Below, piece after piece: positions 1-12,300 of a DNA stretch of 64,000 nucleotides. A program made the position numbers and the translations under genes. The stretch covers positions 10,602,001-10,666,000 of the forward strand of contig AP026540.1 in assembly GCA_026075535.2 (NCBI GenBank). Reading direction: 5' to 3'. How positions within the stretch are numbered: the first letter of the stretch is position 1; the number at the start of each line of letters is the position of its first letter. This DNA is from Tricholoma matsutake (lineage: Eukaryota; Basidiomycota; Agaricomycetes; Agaricales; Tricholomataceae). The notes beneath the pieces are model-generated. The model was given only the letters and a program-made list of their open reading frames with translations, made no database searches and was not told the DNA's origin.

Positions 1-7
1 CATCCAA

Positions 8-281
8 CTTTGGGTTGCCCATACCAGGCCTGGTTGATCCAGAAATCTACTCATCTTCTACGAGCAGTAGAGCCTCATCTCTATCTGATTTTGGGGCTTA
101 GGGACTCTTGCCCATTGAATGTCAATTACAGGCATCACTACCTCCTCCTCCTCCTCCTAACCCTCTCAGCTCATGGAACTTAGGGTTGCCCATACCAGGC
201 CTGGTTGATCCAGAAATCTACTGATCTTCTATGGAAAGTAGAGCCTCATCTCTATCTGATTTGGGGGCTTATGGACTCTTG
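8..281. repeat. Pair of ~103 bp direct repeats
   Basis: Positions 8-112 and 179-281 are two near-identical copies of one sequence. Each contains the palindrome ccaggcctgg and ends at a ggactcttg block. The copies differ by a handful of substitutions and small indels. The 66 bp between them include a short run of ctc triplets. No coding potential was recognised. Confidence 0.85.
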
Positions 282-543
282 AGCGCTTGCAGGAGTGCTC
301 TCAGGAGTGCTCTGGTGCTGTAACTATGTCACATGGTTACTGTCACATCATATAGCGCTAGTTGACCTCCCTGTATTCCATACTTATCTTCCAAGAACAG
401 AGCTTGTGCCTGTTATTTGGACACCCTAAGTCTTGTAAGTAAATCCTGCTGTGGCAGCAGGATTGCATGCCCCCTGCCTCATGCCTTCTATGACTCCAAT
501 CAGCACTGCTACTGCTTTACAGTGTGTTGCATAATAAACCGGT

Positions 544-606
544 CAAAATGTCAGGTCAAAGTCATGTCAGAAAAATGCGTGACCTGACTTTGACCTGACA
601 TTTTTG
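544..606. repeat. Near-perfect 25 bp inverted repeat (hairpin)
   Basis: The arm at 544-569 is matched by its reverse complement at 580-606. There is one substitution and one extra T, and a 10 bp AT-rich loop. The arms are built from the words gtcaggtcaaagtca and tgacctgactttgacctgac. It could be a tiny foldback element or a regulatory palindrome. No target duplication was found. Confidence 0.8.
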
Positions 607-999
607 ACTGTTTTTTTAACATTTACCTGACTTTGCTGACTTGTACCTGATGGTCACATGACTCTCAGAAACTTCCGTTTTTACAGAGGATGATAGGACA
701 CCGCTAAGCTATCTTTATGGAGCTTCTCAAAAAATGGAAGCCTGTAAGCCACGCCATGATTCACTGATTGATCTAGCCAACTTCCTGGAATTACTTAATG
801 CAGAGGTGACAGTGGAGATGGAAGGCCCTAATCTTGACAGACTTAGTTAAGCTATAAGCACCCCAGAGTTCATCGCCATTTCCTTGCTATGCATCCTGCT
901 AAGGTGAGTACTACTCTACATGGATTTCACTGCTGCCACTATCCTCATCTAACACCCAATTCATAGATCAACACTGCAGACTCCCAAAAATTTTCTTTT

Positions 1000-2130
1000 A
1001 TATTAAGTGATGCTGCATCCATGGTCACTAGCAGCAGCACGGTGGGGATGAGGGATTTGGCTAATTGGATCTCCAAAGTCATCCCAGACCAACACAAGGT
1101 CTTCTTCTGGATGCACCTTACCCAGGATGCCCAGCCTGTTGCAGCTACAGAGCATTTTTATGTAAGAAACACTTGGGTTCCCCTCCCCCAGGTGAGCATG
1201 GACGGTGGGCTGGACGATCGCTTCCATGTCGCCGAGAAGGCTCTCAATATGGTCGTTGGCCACCACAAAGATGGGCCCAACAACACCTTGCTGATGCTTA
1301 GTGAGTAGTACTCCTAGTCTCTCATTCCTCTTTTCCTTCCTCAGGTATGATGATCAATAGACAAATCCCAAAAAGACTCTCTGGTCAAAAAAGGAGCCAA
1401 GGACCTGGACCAACTGATGAAGGATATTCAAGGGGAGGTTCGGCTTCTTATGGCTACCTACCTTCACACTCTTTGTGCAATGGATGAACCCCTTGAAGAA
1501 CAGGAAGATAAACTACTCCTTGCCAGAAAAGCAAATGAGCTCATTTACGGGGCAGACCTCATTCTGCCTGCTGGTCTTCAAACACCTATCACTCCTACTC
1601 ACTTCTCATGGCCCAAGTTTCTAGATACTCCATCTGTGAGTCTACCTCAGCATACCTTTAGTTTACTTTACCCTGACTCTATTGAGAAGGGTCGCTTCAT
1701 CTGTGGACGTGCTCTTGACTTCTACAAAACAGTATTCTACTGCCCCAATGGCTTGGCAGAAAAAATGTTTCATTTCTATGCCTACACTGACCTTTACAAG
1801 GACAAAAACAAACCCTGGGCAACAGAAGGTTCTCTGAGAGCCTATTGCTCTATTATAATAATGGTAGGCAGTCTCTCTCCTATCATCTTGCACGACGTTT
1901 TCTATCATTGTCACTTTAGATGACCTCAACAGTTTATGAGTGGAGAGATGGATCAGGCAACCTCAAAATCAAATTAGACGAATATAGATTAGCATTCATT
2001 GAGCTAATCTCCTTGCTTGATAAGGAGCCATACAAAAAGGGCTCCCACTGGTCCACCATAGCTCAGTTTCTCCAGCCATTGCTGGATCAGGTTGCCCAAG
2101 ATCAGTGAGTTTTTGGCAGATGTCCACTAT
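1000..2130 (+). other. Unresolved coding-like fragments
   Basis: Short open stretches at 1021-1308, 1417-1923 and 1920-2108 on the + strand are separated by intron-like sequence, for example the GTGAGTAGTA donor near 1300. The middle piece (168 residues) is fairly hydrophobic and rich in Tyr, Phe and Leu. I do not recognise a family. The pieces could be exons of one degraded host or transposon gene. No start codon or continuous splice model could be defended. Confidence 0.3.
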
Positions 2131-2294
2131 TTGCTGAGATTATATCTAATTAATCTGCATGCTCCCAGATGGGCTGCCTTCAAGACCAGAAATGGCCTTG
2201 TGTGATTGGGAGGCAAGGGATGATATTTGAAGGGAATGCCAGTGACTTGGAAGAATGCCCCTACCAATTTTAGTTGTACTTGTAGTTTGATCAT

Positions 2295-2647
2295 TAGTAG
2301 CAGTCAAAGTAAGGCAATTATTACATGATTAATAGTGCCATTATTGTACAATTATGAATCAAAAATCTTGTCAATAATCCGAGTCACCTTGACCATGATG
2401 ATTATCAGGGGCGATTACCGGGCGATTATGGGCCACGATTATTTTGACAGATCTATGATCTTCTGTGTGATGTAAGCAAAAATGTAAGCATGTCAAATAA
2501 TCGCCTTCGATAATCGTGCAAATAATCATCGAATTGCCTCTGGAGGTGATTTGACAATTCTGTGATTATTACAATAATCGCAATTATCCGTGTCCCAAAA
2601 ATTGTGGACATAATCAGCAGATAATCGCCCTACTTTGACCACTACTA
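2295..2647. mobile_element. MITE-like element with ~27 bp terminal inverted repeats
   Basis: The left end (2295-2321) and the reverse complement of the right end (2621-2647) agree at about 23 of 27 positions around the shared word gtcaaagta. The 350 bp interior has no ORF and is full of gataatcg and cgattat words that pair with each other. The outer TA at each end would fit a TA target, but no longer target duplication is visible. This is a small non-autonomous DNA transposon of uncertain superfamily. Confidence 0.6.
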
Positions 2648-3849
2648 TTGTATCCCAGCCTGAGTCTGGGGCAATTATATTGTTTCTTCACACTCTACTA
2701 CTGGAAATAGTCTTGAAATGCCTCAAATTCATGTTTTGAGGATGCAATCTAGAGGTTTCCTTGTTTTTTGGCAGGCAAAAGGACCTCGCCCACATGCCTA
2801 TTCTCCTCCTGCTTATGAGACAATGACATAACATCCATTGAGGATTACTCAGCTCAAGCCGCTCCAGTTTTTCATTTGATGGGATCTCAATTCCAAATAT
2901 TGGCAGTAAATCGACTCGCCATGAATTTGATTTTGATGCTAACAAGCTAGAAGCTTACCAGGAATGCGGCTGCCAATGGCCTTGCAGTGGCTGAAAACAC
3001 ACAACCGACTATGTTTAACGACAGAAACTGAGGGCACAGGAATGAAGTGAGGATGAGTGGAGTGTAATAGCACTGTAGATTTCACAACCCGTTTATGACG
3101 AGAACCATACAACATTCGAAATTTACCTGCCATTCAAAAGACTGAGGGTGAAATGAGTAGCGGGCCCCGCCGCACCAGCGTGCTACATTATTTATTTTAA
3201 AAACGGTCAAAGACTCAAAGTGTGTTATCACACTTTGGAATCATCACATGACATATTGCAGCCACAGTTGTTGAAGTCAGGCTCGAAAACATCATTTCCT
3301 TGCCAGGCTCATTGTTTCAGCTAAACTTCCTTGCACACCTCTTCAATATGCCAGACTCGGAACTTGGTCGAATTGCAAATGTTCATTTCCACCAGTTGGC
3401 CTGGCTAACCACTGTACCCTTTACTGGTTCTCTCCTTGGGGGTGTTCCCGCCAAATACACAGTGAGTCCGACTTCTTTTTCATGGTCCTCTTTTGGCAGG
3501 TTTATACTAACTGCTTGAAAGAAATTTGCCACAACCTTATCTAAATGGGAGGAGCTGAAGAATGATGCCTCGAAAAGCGAGCGGGATAAGCAAAGCCGTG
3601 TTCTACAACATCTCGCAATGTCAGTGCCCAGAACACCATTGCCAAAGCTTCAAGATGAGGCATACACTGCTCTCTTCAATTATCGTTTCATTGACCTGCT
3701 GGCATGGGTTACTGAGCAGGGCTCTGGTGAGCAGGGACTTTCAAACCCCCAAGCGGTATGTCCATCTCATCTGCTAAGGAGATCCCTAGCCCAAAGCTAA
3801 TGCAAATCAGCAGCCAGCTAGGAAGTCAGCTCGACTGGTACAGCAGCCA
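2648..3849. other. Sparse region with possible upstream exons
   Basis: The + strand reading at 3300-3518 (72 residues, Leu/Phe-rich) and 3550-3760 (a Lys/Glu/Ser segment followed by a Leu/Trp-rich segment) may be exons. They could belong to the JmjC gene just downstream or to a separate decayed gene. I cannot join them in frame. Nothing was recognised at 2648-3299. Confidence 0.25.
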
Positions 3850-6274
3850 GTGCAAACAGTGAGCCCATACACTGGTGTTAGCACAGCCCCAGCATCCAAA
3901 AAACGGACAAGACATAGCAAGACGAAGGGCGAACTCCAGGGTGGAGCCAAGCTCCTCTCCAAGCCCAAGCCACGTCCTGATGGTCATGCTGGAGTGTATG
4001 AGATCGTTGACCTTACCATCTTGCCTGAGATTATCGAAGACCTGGTGAGTCGATATCCTGGACCCAGCAGTCTAAGTTGACCTAGGTTACACATCAGACA
4101 GTATATGGTGGCAAGACTTTCACCACAGACAATAATAAGGGCATGCAGGTATGTGAGGGGCTTTGTACAGGGCAGTCAGTACTGCAACTTTGCTCTCCAG
4201 AAAATTTTACCCCAAAATGTTGCTCTACTGTATGGTCTGGACCGTGATATTCCATACATTTACACTCCGCGCTTCCATGTAAGTTTTTCGCTAACATCAT
4301 CTACAGCTCTAATCACAGCTATAGGATGAGGAGGCACTTGCTTTTTTTCAGGCTGTTCTAAAGGCGGTTGAAAGTGACTACGATGAGCATGGTATCCCTC
4401 TGCATCTTCAGGGAGACAACTCTAGCTCTACATTTCAGATCCTGACACATAGTGCGTGCATCTCAGCACGTCCACGATTTATTCAAGAGGTCTTTTGCAC
4501 CAAAAATATTGTGGTGACTCACAAGCCTCCTTATCGAAAACTGGAGTTTGATGAGCATGGCATGCGCACTCTGGCCACAAGGATGAACAAAGAATTAACC
4601 ATCCACGGTTCATTGCACATTGTTTGCTAGATGGCTGCATCCATGATTGATCATTTTCTTTCATGGCAGACCATTCAGTTCTTCAAAATGAGGAGGCGAC
4701 AAACTGCCTTTACATTGGTACACCACAGGATCTTCTGGACAGCCATAATGCTGGTGTAGTGGATGGCAAGATACTCAATGCATTAGATTTCCCATTTCCA
4801 TATCCACCCCCAGGTTGTACCCCTTTGGAGGCGTTAGCAATGGATGTTAGCGCATTCAGTGCAACAGCGGATATGGAGTTTTGCAAAGTTTCCCTCCACC
4901 CATTTCCATTTGCAAGCACCTCGTGGGGGTTGGCTGCTACTTTTAATGCCCACCACAAGCTCCATATCGACACAGATGGGTTTGCCACGCGCGTGGAGGT
5001 GAGAAACAAGGGTGGATGCAAGTGGTGGGTCATTGCAACTCCAAGAAGCAAAAACACGCTGGCCAGAATTTCTCTTTTTGAAAACTTCAATAGCAGCTTC
5101 ATTGACACAGAGAACTTTAAGTTTGAGGCCATCCTTCTGACAGCTGACATGGAGCTGTAAGTGGCGTTTAAGCTGTATCTGTTATCATGACTGAAACACT
5201 ATGTCACCACAGGCATATGCGGCCTGGTACCATCCATGCAGTTTTCACCCCAGAGTCCGCTATTTGCTTTGGGAATCACTTTTATGCAATCAGCACTATC
5301 ACCGACACCTTTTTTTCATTGATCCATTCATTTGTTGGCAGCAGCATTATAACCAATACCCAGCATACAAAGGACTCAAGGATGCTCCTTAGACGGATTC
5401 TTGTTTTTATTCATGCAGCAACAGTGGGAGCTGGTTTTGTTGCAATGGCAGATGAGCCATTCCCACCTCTGGAGCACATCCCTGCTTTACACACACCTGA
5501 TAGTACTGTTGGCTTCTTCAACCTCATCAACAGTGCTGAGCTTGCAGATGTTCTCCATCCACAAAGCTACTCACAGGTGGGCTTGTGTGTGAAAGAAAGA
5601 GCTGCCATGGTGCATGCTCGTAGATTGGCTAGACAGCTTCGGCACTGGTTCTGGTGCAACTACGACATCAGTACTGTTTCTGCAGTCACTTGGGAAGAGC
5701 ATCCGCAGCTATACTGGAGTGTGCGGGATCACTTTTACTTCAAGGGACTAGCTTTCCAAACCATGGCTATACGTCGGTGCAAAGAGATTGCTGAAGGCTC
5801 TAACATGCATTTGAATGTAAAGGAATGCACTGCATTGAAAGTTCATGGTGTTATCAAAGAAGTTTTCTCCAACAATGGGTCATTCTGGCAGGCCTGGCAT
5901 ACAATTGACAGTCCTCGTCTCTCTCTCACCTCCCTGTGTTGGACAGGATGGATGGACAAAGACTTCACAGTCTCCATAAAAAGCCAGCCAGTGCCATACC
6001 CTTCAGGCAAATTCTGTGAGCTTACAGTTCTTTTTGGTGTTGCATTGGCTAATCTAAGTTCACCCAAAGGTGAACATGGGAGGACCCCACACGATCATGA
6101 CATTCCAGATGACATAAAAGAGCTCCTTGATTTGGCAGACCAAGGGTATGGAAGCAGTGAAAATGATGATGATGATGAAGATAATGGTAAGCTACCAGGC
6201 CCTGTACAACTAAGATCATTGACCTACCATTTTGTACAGGATACAGAAGGAAGCAGGCACGAAAGGAAAGCTAG
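3850..6274 (+). CDS. JmjC-domain (cupin-fold Fe(II)/2-oxoglutarate dioxygenase-like) protein, basidiomycete-expanded type
   Basis: The core is visible in several exons. One exon ends at 4607; the intron 4608-4669 follows. The next exon is 4670-5156, then the intron 5157-5212, then an exon from 5213. A last intron near 6187-6240 gives a short basic tail with a stop at 6272-6274. An exon ending YTPRFH appears to join the one starting DEEALAFFQ at about 4326. The metal-site signature HxD is present in LHIDTDGF. It is followed by a Trp-rich strand (KWWVIA) and the distal-His segment MRPGTIHAVFTP. The later GNHFYAISTITDTF stretch fits JmjC-like proteins expanded in mushrooms. A C-terminal acidic run (EN then DDDDED) precedes the last intron. 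Exons before about 4326 are not resolved, so the true start is unknown. JmjC proteins demethylate histones or hydroxylate other proteins; the substrate here cannot be inferred. No inactivating stop was seen in the core. Confidence 0.72.
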
Positions 6275-6369
6275 AGGCACTCATACCGTGGAAGCAAAGT
6301 AGACTCCTTTTCATGAGCGTGGGTGTTGGAGATGTGGACTCAGATGGAATTTCCTTTGGTGTTCATTTT

Positions 6370-7531
6370 TATTCTCCTGTTAGTGTTCCATATTATTCAT
6401 CTCAGGGGACTATTAGACCTATCTGCTTTTTATTGTTTTCATTCTGCTTCTCTGATGTTTTCTGTTGTCATGTCACTTCCAATGATATGGTGATATTTGA
6501 GGTTCCCCCAGTGTAAGATCCCTAGGAACATGTAAGACAATGATTTATACCACAGCAGAACACCATCGTAAGCCGTGGCTTTTAGTGGTTTGAATATATC
6601 AGACCTCAGTCCCAGTGAAAAGTTGGTCGAGCTGGATCAAGCTGAAACAAGGGAAAATGAGCCCCCTGTAAATTATTCCAAATGGCTTGACCTCGCTTGA
6701 AATCTCGGACAAAAATCAAGCCAGATCAAGCTATTTCAGTGATACAAAAGCAGGTATTTGATTAGGCTTGATTTTATACTACATTGGTGCTGCTACTACT
6801 ACCGCTACCCTCACCACTACCTCTGCACTACCCTTGCGTGCCGCTGCCCCTACAACTTCCCGTAACATGTTGCCACCGCTGCTCCTGGTGCTTTCCCTGC
6901 TGTTGACGCCTCCCCTGCCACTATCCTTTGTTCCCCTGTTGCTGCTGCTTTATTCTCCTGTTAGTGTTCCATATTATTCATCTCAGGGGACTATTAGACC
7001 TATCTGCTTTTTATTGTTTTCATTCTGCTTCTCTGATGTTTTCTGTTGTCATGTCACTTCCAATGATATGGTGATATTTGAGGTTCCCCCAGTGTAAGAT
7101 CCCTAGGAACATGTAAGACAATGATTTATACCACAGCAGAACACCATCGTAAGCCGTGGCTTTTAGTGGTTTGAATATATCAGACCTCAGTCCCAGTGAA
7201 AAGTTGGTCGAGCTGGATCAAGCTGAAACAAGGGAAAATGAGCCCCCTGTAAATTATTCCAAATGGCTTGACCTCGCTTGAAATCTCAGACAAAAATCAA
7301 GCCAGATCAAGCTATTTCAGTGATACAAAAGCAGGTATTTGATTAGGCTTGATTTTATACTACATTGGTGCTGCTACTACTACCGCTACCCTCACCACTA
7401 CCTCTGCACTACCCTTGCGTGCCGCTGCCCCTACAACTTCCCGTAACATGTTGCCACCGCTGCTCCTGGTGCTTTCCCTGCTGTTGACGCCTCCCCTGCC
7501 ACTATCCTTTGTTCCCCTGTTGCTGCTGCTT
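6370..7531. repeat. Two tandem 581 bp copies, almost identical
   Basis: Positions 6370-6950 and 6951-7531 are head-to-tail copies with a period of 581 bp. I saw one substitution (ctcggac versus ctcagac). The unit holds a run of ctactacta/ccctcaccacta repeats and a Leu-rich reading. The unit begins just after the JmjC gene, so this looks like a recent local duplication in its 3' flank. No gene is supported inside. Confidence 0.95.
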
Positions 7532-7945
7532 CCCCCGAGACTGAAAGACTTGGAGTTGGCCCCAAACTCCTGTGATTTTACAGGTCAGTAGCATTATTAG
7601 AATGAGAATTAGCCACATACCTTTTTCAATTAACTCAAGGTGGCAGTAATTACGGTGGCGCTCGTGGTTAGGATATAAGAGTGATATAAGTTGAAACTAT
7701 AAATATAGGTTAACATGCACGCAGAGCATTGAGCGAAGTTGGCAAAGCATGCACAATTACAAATATGACCTGAAATGATGCTAAGAAAATGAGCATTGCA
7801 AGTTGGGATAAAAGTACATATAGTCAGGTTTGACTTACTTGGTGACCTGGTTACCATCGGGCTGCCGATTGACGTATGACTATACGACTTGTGTTGCTAC
7901 AAGCTTCTACTTCTATATTGACACCTCCATCCAAGTATCAAGATC

Positions 7946-8472
7946 TTCAGAATGAGGGACATGTGGTGTATGTGTGGGATATTACGACAGAGTCAAGAGA
8001 AGACATCATTGTTGTAACTGAGTATTGAAGAGCTGAGCATTTTTTGTGATTCAAATCTGTCCGGAACTGTTCGAGAACTGGCAAGGAGATGGGCAGAGGT
8101 GGGAGGTGGGGATGCTGAACTGGCATTGTGTAGTGAGGTCTGCGAGGAGATTCACCATGTGAGTCGTGGATGTGCAGGAGAGAATGTGATCGCCGCATGT
8201 CGTATGCATTGATTGCAACCACACAGCGGCCGTGAGATTCCTCAGGTATCCCAAGCTTTGTCTCCTCCTCATTAGTAATGGAAATCTTGCCAGAGAAGTC
8301 CTGAACCTCGAGTGAATCTGTATTTGATTCCCAAGAGGGATGCCACTCTTGCAAGTGACGCCGCATATTGTACTTCCAGTGCACATCATGGCAGAACTTG
8401 CACGTAATGGGGACATTGGTACAAGGTTTCTGCTTTGATATCTTCGATGCTGAACTGACCTGGAGTTAAGGA
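7946..8472 (-). pseudogene. Fragment of a C2H2 zinc-finger protein
   Basis: On the - strand a reading around 8425-8320 contains the Cys pair in TCKFC, then HWKYNMRRHLQEWH. This gives a C-x2-C...H-x4-H finger of the kind found in large mushroom proteins where a CxxC precedes a WKYN segment. The reading continues to about 7947 as a Ser/His-rich region of no known family. Upstream on the - strand the frame cannot be extended into a complete gene. I treat it as a broken or partial gene; it could also be a transposon-associated finger. Confidence 0.45.
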
Positions 8473-8604
8473 GAATGTGTCGTCGAGAAAGTAGCACGTC
8501 GGGAGGTCAGGGTTCCACTGAGACTCAGGGTTTCTTTGTTGATGCCGTGAGATGCCGCTCATCCCTTGCCGTCCTGCCTACAAGCCACAACAATCTCCTC
8601 ATTT

Positions 8605-8627
8605 GGGGGGGGGGGGGGGGGGGGGGG
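8605..8627 (+). repeat. G23 homopolymer
   Basis: There are 23 consecutive G residues on the + strand. Such a tract can form G-quadruplexes and is prone to length error in sequencing. It lies 44 bp upstream of a perfect tandem duplication. Confidence 0.97.
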
Positions 8628-8670
8628 TACGTCATATCAACCATGTCCGTGATCGGCCGATCTGCCACCT

Positions 8671-8810
8671 CTTGTTCAAGGTCAAACACTGGCAGTTCTT
8701 AGTGTTTGTTATTGTTTAGTAATAGCATATCACAAGATATCTTGTTCAAGGTCAAACACTGGCAGTTCTTAGTGTTTGTTATTGTTTAGTAATAGCATAT
8801 CACAAGATAT
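8671..8810. repeat. Perfect 2 x 70 bp tandem duplication
   Basis: Positions 8671-8740 and 8741-8810 are identical 70 bp units, each starting cttgttcaagg and ending cacaagatat. No mismatch was seen, so the event is recent or an assembly artefact. No coding content. Confidence 0.95.
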
Positions 8811-8880
8811 CAACGTCTCAACTTTCATGTTCGCTGTTCAGCCTCACTCCAGGTAGCCACGTCGCGTTGAAAACTGGCCC

Positions 8881-9301
8881 CTAGGTATGTTTATTTTCTT
8901 ATTACTTTATTGTCTTTTCACCCAACTAACTAGTGTATTCATTTGCATATCAGTTGTAACTATTGTATAACCTCGAGATGTGCATCATGTAGAAAACAGG
9001 CCCAAATGATGAGGAACATCAGTTGGGCCATAGGTATGTTTTTTTTCTTATTACTTTCTTGTTTTTTTTTTTGTTCAACTAATGTATAATCATGAGATGG
9101 CACACCCACATCACCCCTCCGAGAACTGGATAACAGACGAGACAAACGGCATGATGATGAGATGACAACAAATATGAATGACAGGGGAGGGGGGAAAATG
9201 ATGAACCACATGAACGGGGCCCAAACGACGTCTATCATCATTTGAACCCCAGGTAATTTTTTTTTCTCCCATGTTTCTTTTTACTAACCAATTATTTTCT
9301 A
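8881..9301. repeat. Repeated intron-like pyrimidine-rich modules
   Basis: The segments 8881-8927 and 9030-9081 are direct repeats of an aggtatgt donor-like start, a long T/C-rich body and a caactaa branch-like end. A third, weaker copy (about 9250-9301) starts caggtaat and ends ttttctag. The sequence between them has no convincing reading frame. The modules may be introns of a repeated exon unit or part of an unknown transposon. Confidence 0.4.
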
Positions 9302-12300
9302 GATTCTAGACATCTTGTAATCACAGAGCCCACCCCAACAATGGAGGACAATTGAGCACCCCAACAACAAGGCACAGGACGATGGCCACCACAACCACCA
9401 GAGCACCCCCAACTGCCGCCATGAGCAACTGCTCGCAGGGTGGAAACGGGGAGCAATGATGATACTCCCCATCCATCATGGTCCATCACTTACATCTAAT
9501 GATCTAATGATCTTTTGATAGTTTATCTATGTTTGAAGTTGAACGACGCTCATGCATAGGTAGGTCCGTCCATTATTTTCTGACCCTTATGCTAACACCT
9601 TTGATGTAGTATATACTAATGTATCTATACCTTGACATGTTAATACCATCCATATATATCCAATTTCATTACTTTTCTTCACCTCCCTTGTCACTAAGCT
9701 CCAAGTGGCCAAGGTCCAGCCTAAGCCAGTCTGAAGCCGTCTTCACTCAGGCTTGCGTTTTCAAAAGCCTGGGCCCCTCAAAGCCAGGCCTAAGCCACGG
9801 CTTTCAGGCCAAGCCAAGCCATCACAACACTAGATGGGTCATCTTGAAACATGAGTTTCGCACTTCTGCTTTTGATGGTTTTAACTATTTGCTATAGCCT
9901 CAGTGCCTCAGTCATTGGCTGCCAGAGCCTGATACAAATTATTGGTGAGTCTCCTATTCTTTCCCTTCTGATCCACCACTGATCATGCCGGTCGCCGCAG
10001 GAGAGGACACTTTATCATTGGTGAATATGCTGACAAGGTGACGAACAAATATTTCGCAATGTTTCCATGGCATGTCAGTGTTGTTTAGTGCTGATCTTTA
10101 TCATGAGGGCTGACTTTTTCTTTTGATAGTATGCGGTATGGCTCTCCGTCTTCATTTGAACTTTGATGTGCTTATCACCCATAGTTCGGTGACAGGTCAG
10201 GTTATTTCTAAGGTAAAACTACGGTTACCTGAGATCATTCAGACCATCATAAGGTTAGTCAGTATCGTATACACATCAACGGCACAATCTGACCCAGTCA
10301 TGCAGTAGTCTGGCAAGCCCCGATTCCGAAACTACAGCCAACTCTCTCATGCTGGTTGCCCATGGTGCAACTGGAGACCTTGCGAGTCTCCAAGAGATGA
10401 AAATTAGTAATCATTGATTTTTTCATCTTTCACATCTGCCATCTCATGCCCTTTGTCAAAGAAATCTCACATAATGTCCTTATACTTGATACCACGTCAT
10501 ATGAGCATGCCCTCTATTCATCAGGTCATCGAGGAATCATGCTCAACCCGAAAACTAACAGAGCTCTGGCACATGGGTGACTGGGTCCACCCTCTCCCTT
10601 GAAAATTTGTTATGCTCCTTGACCACCTCCTCCCTGGCCTTACCTGCACCCCCCTCTTCCACGACCCCTGATGCCCCGCAACCTGCACCTACAGGCAGAC
10701 TTATGCAGGTGATGGGCATTAAACAACTGTCGTCTGCATTGATTTGGCATACTAGCGATCTCAATCTCGATATATGGGCATTGTGCTTTGCATTGAAGGG
10801 AGAGCTCACTTGTGAGCAGCTCGATTGGGGTTTGGGGATTGGGATGGGATGTGGAGTGTGGGTAATCATCCGCTACAGTCCCAACTCTCCCTCAGGCCCG
10901 CCTGGAACCCACTTGCCGCCATCTCCACCCCCACAACCTCCAGCCCAACTCCTCCACAACCCTCTCTCATCACTTGGTTGATTGATCTGCTTGAAGTTCT
11001 GTCCTCCACGATGCTAGCCCGGTTTGATTGTCTAACCCATTCCTCCCAATGATTCACCATGACAGCATCACCACCACACAAAAGCTGTTACTGAAACATT
11101 TCGCTTCTTGTCCATATCTCCACTGTGCCGCCTTTTATCATCAAGTTTTGACGCGAGTGTGAGCTCATCTATGTATGTTTTTGGGGTGGAAGATGAGGCT
11201 GACTATTTCATTATGCTATTTCATCTTATGTTCCCGGTTCCTTCCAATCACTACCTGGAATCACGCGATATACATATTCAGCGCCATGCATATTTGCCTA
11301 TATGTGATTACTTTTGCATAGAATCCACTATGCGTATCTTATTCATCTCAACAAGCAACTGACAAATGTATGTACTATCTCTGCCCTGCCTTGTTCAACT
11401 AACTCGACCTCAAGGCATATAGATCGCGCTTACCATTTCTTGTTACTTGTTGACCGCCCAGCACCCCAGGCTTGTAGGAGAGCTCTTGTAATTGCTCTCT
11501 CTGTTTTGAGGTATGATTCCATTATTATTCTTCCATGAAAATGTTCGTTTAATAAATATCTACAAGTTTGAAACCAGGATCAGCGGCGTGATTCTGCTCG
11601 AAACTGTGAAACTAGCTGAGTGGCCTAAAATTTACATTTTGGCACGCAGAGCATGACGATTCCTGGCGGGACCCCCACCCCCACCCCTTCCTGCAGTTCA
11701 TGGTTAAGGATTTTGCTCTGCTGCTTTCTTGATCAATGATATCCACCTCCAGGTCCTCCTACCGCATCTTGACTTGGTGTCTTTTAGCAGCACTGAAAGA
11801 CTGCAAAGGCCCTCAAGAAACTTCACAACCTCATAGTGTCGAGAGCGGTGAAGCAAGCCTCTCTAGGGCAACCATTGACTTATATGACAGGTCTATATTT
11901 GGCAGATCCAGGTCAGGATCAATATACAGTTACGGAATAGAGGCTATGATATTGAAGAACTTACTCCTGGACGCTGATTGGCCACCGCAGAAGCCACATA
12001 ATCTAGTTTCAATCACCTGTCACTTGTCTCACCACCATCATGGAAGACCTTGCCATGTTGAGAACGCGAGGCATCAGAAGTCAAAGCCGTTATCAGGCAC
12101 CCGATTCTGGCCCAAGGCTAAAGCTAAGGCAATAGCAAGATTGCAATTCACAGACGGTGGTGGCGGGTCGACGCAGATGCTCCTGGGTGAAGGATAAATT
12201 CGTAGGGACATGGATGACAATCATGCAGTGGAGGAGGGGATTGGGTAGAGGAGGAGGGGAAGAGAACAGCCTAAAGGATACTGGCGGTGTTATATCAGCA

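Noticed and set aside
4710..5150. 146-codon - strand ORF
   Set aside because: It lies exactly antisense to the JmjC core exon, which has conserved motifs and consistent splice sites.
4670..5400. TET/JBP-type DNA hydroxylase instead of JmjC
   Set aside because: TET/JBP enzymes also have HxD, and mushrooms have many. However, the Trp-rich KWWV strand, RPGTIHAVF and HFYAISTITDTF segments fit the JmjC-like family better. Structure prediction would decide.
7947..8497. Two overlapping long - strand ORFs as two genes
   Set aside because: Only the frame with the zinc-finger Cys/His pattern has support; the other is a frame shadow.
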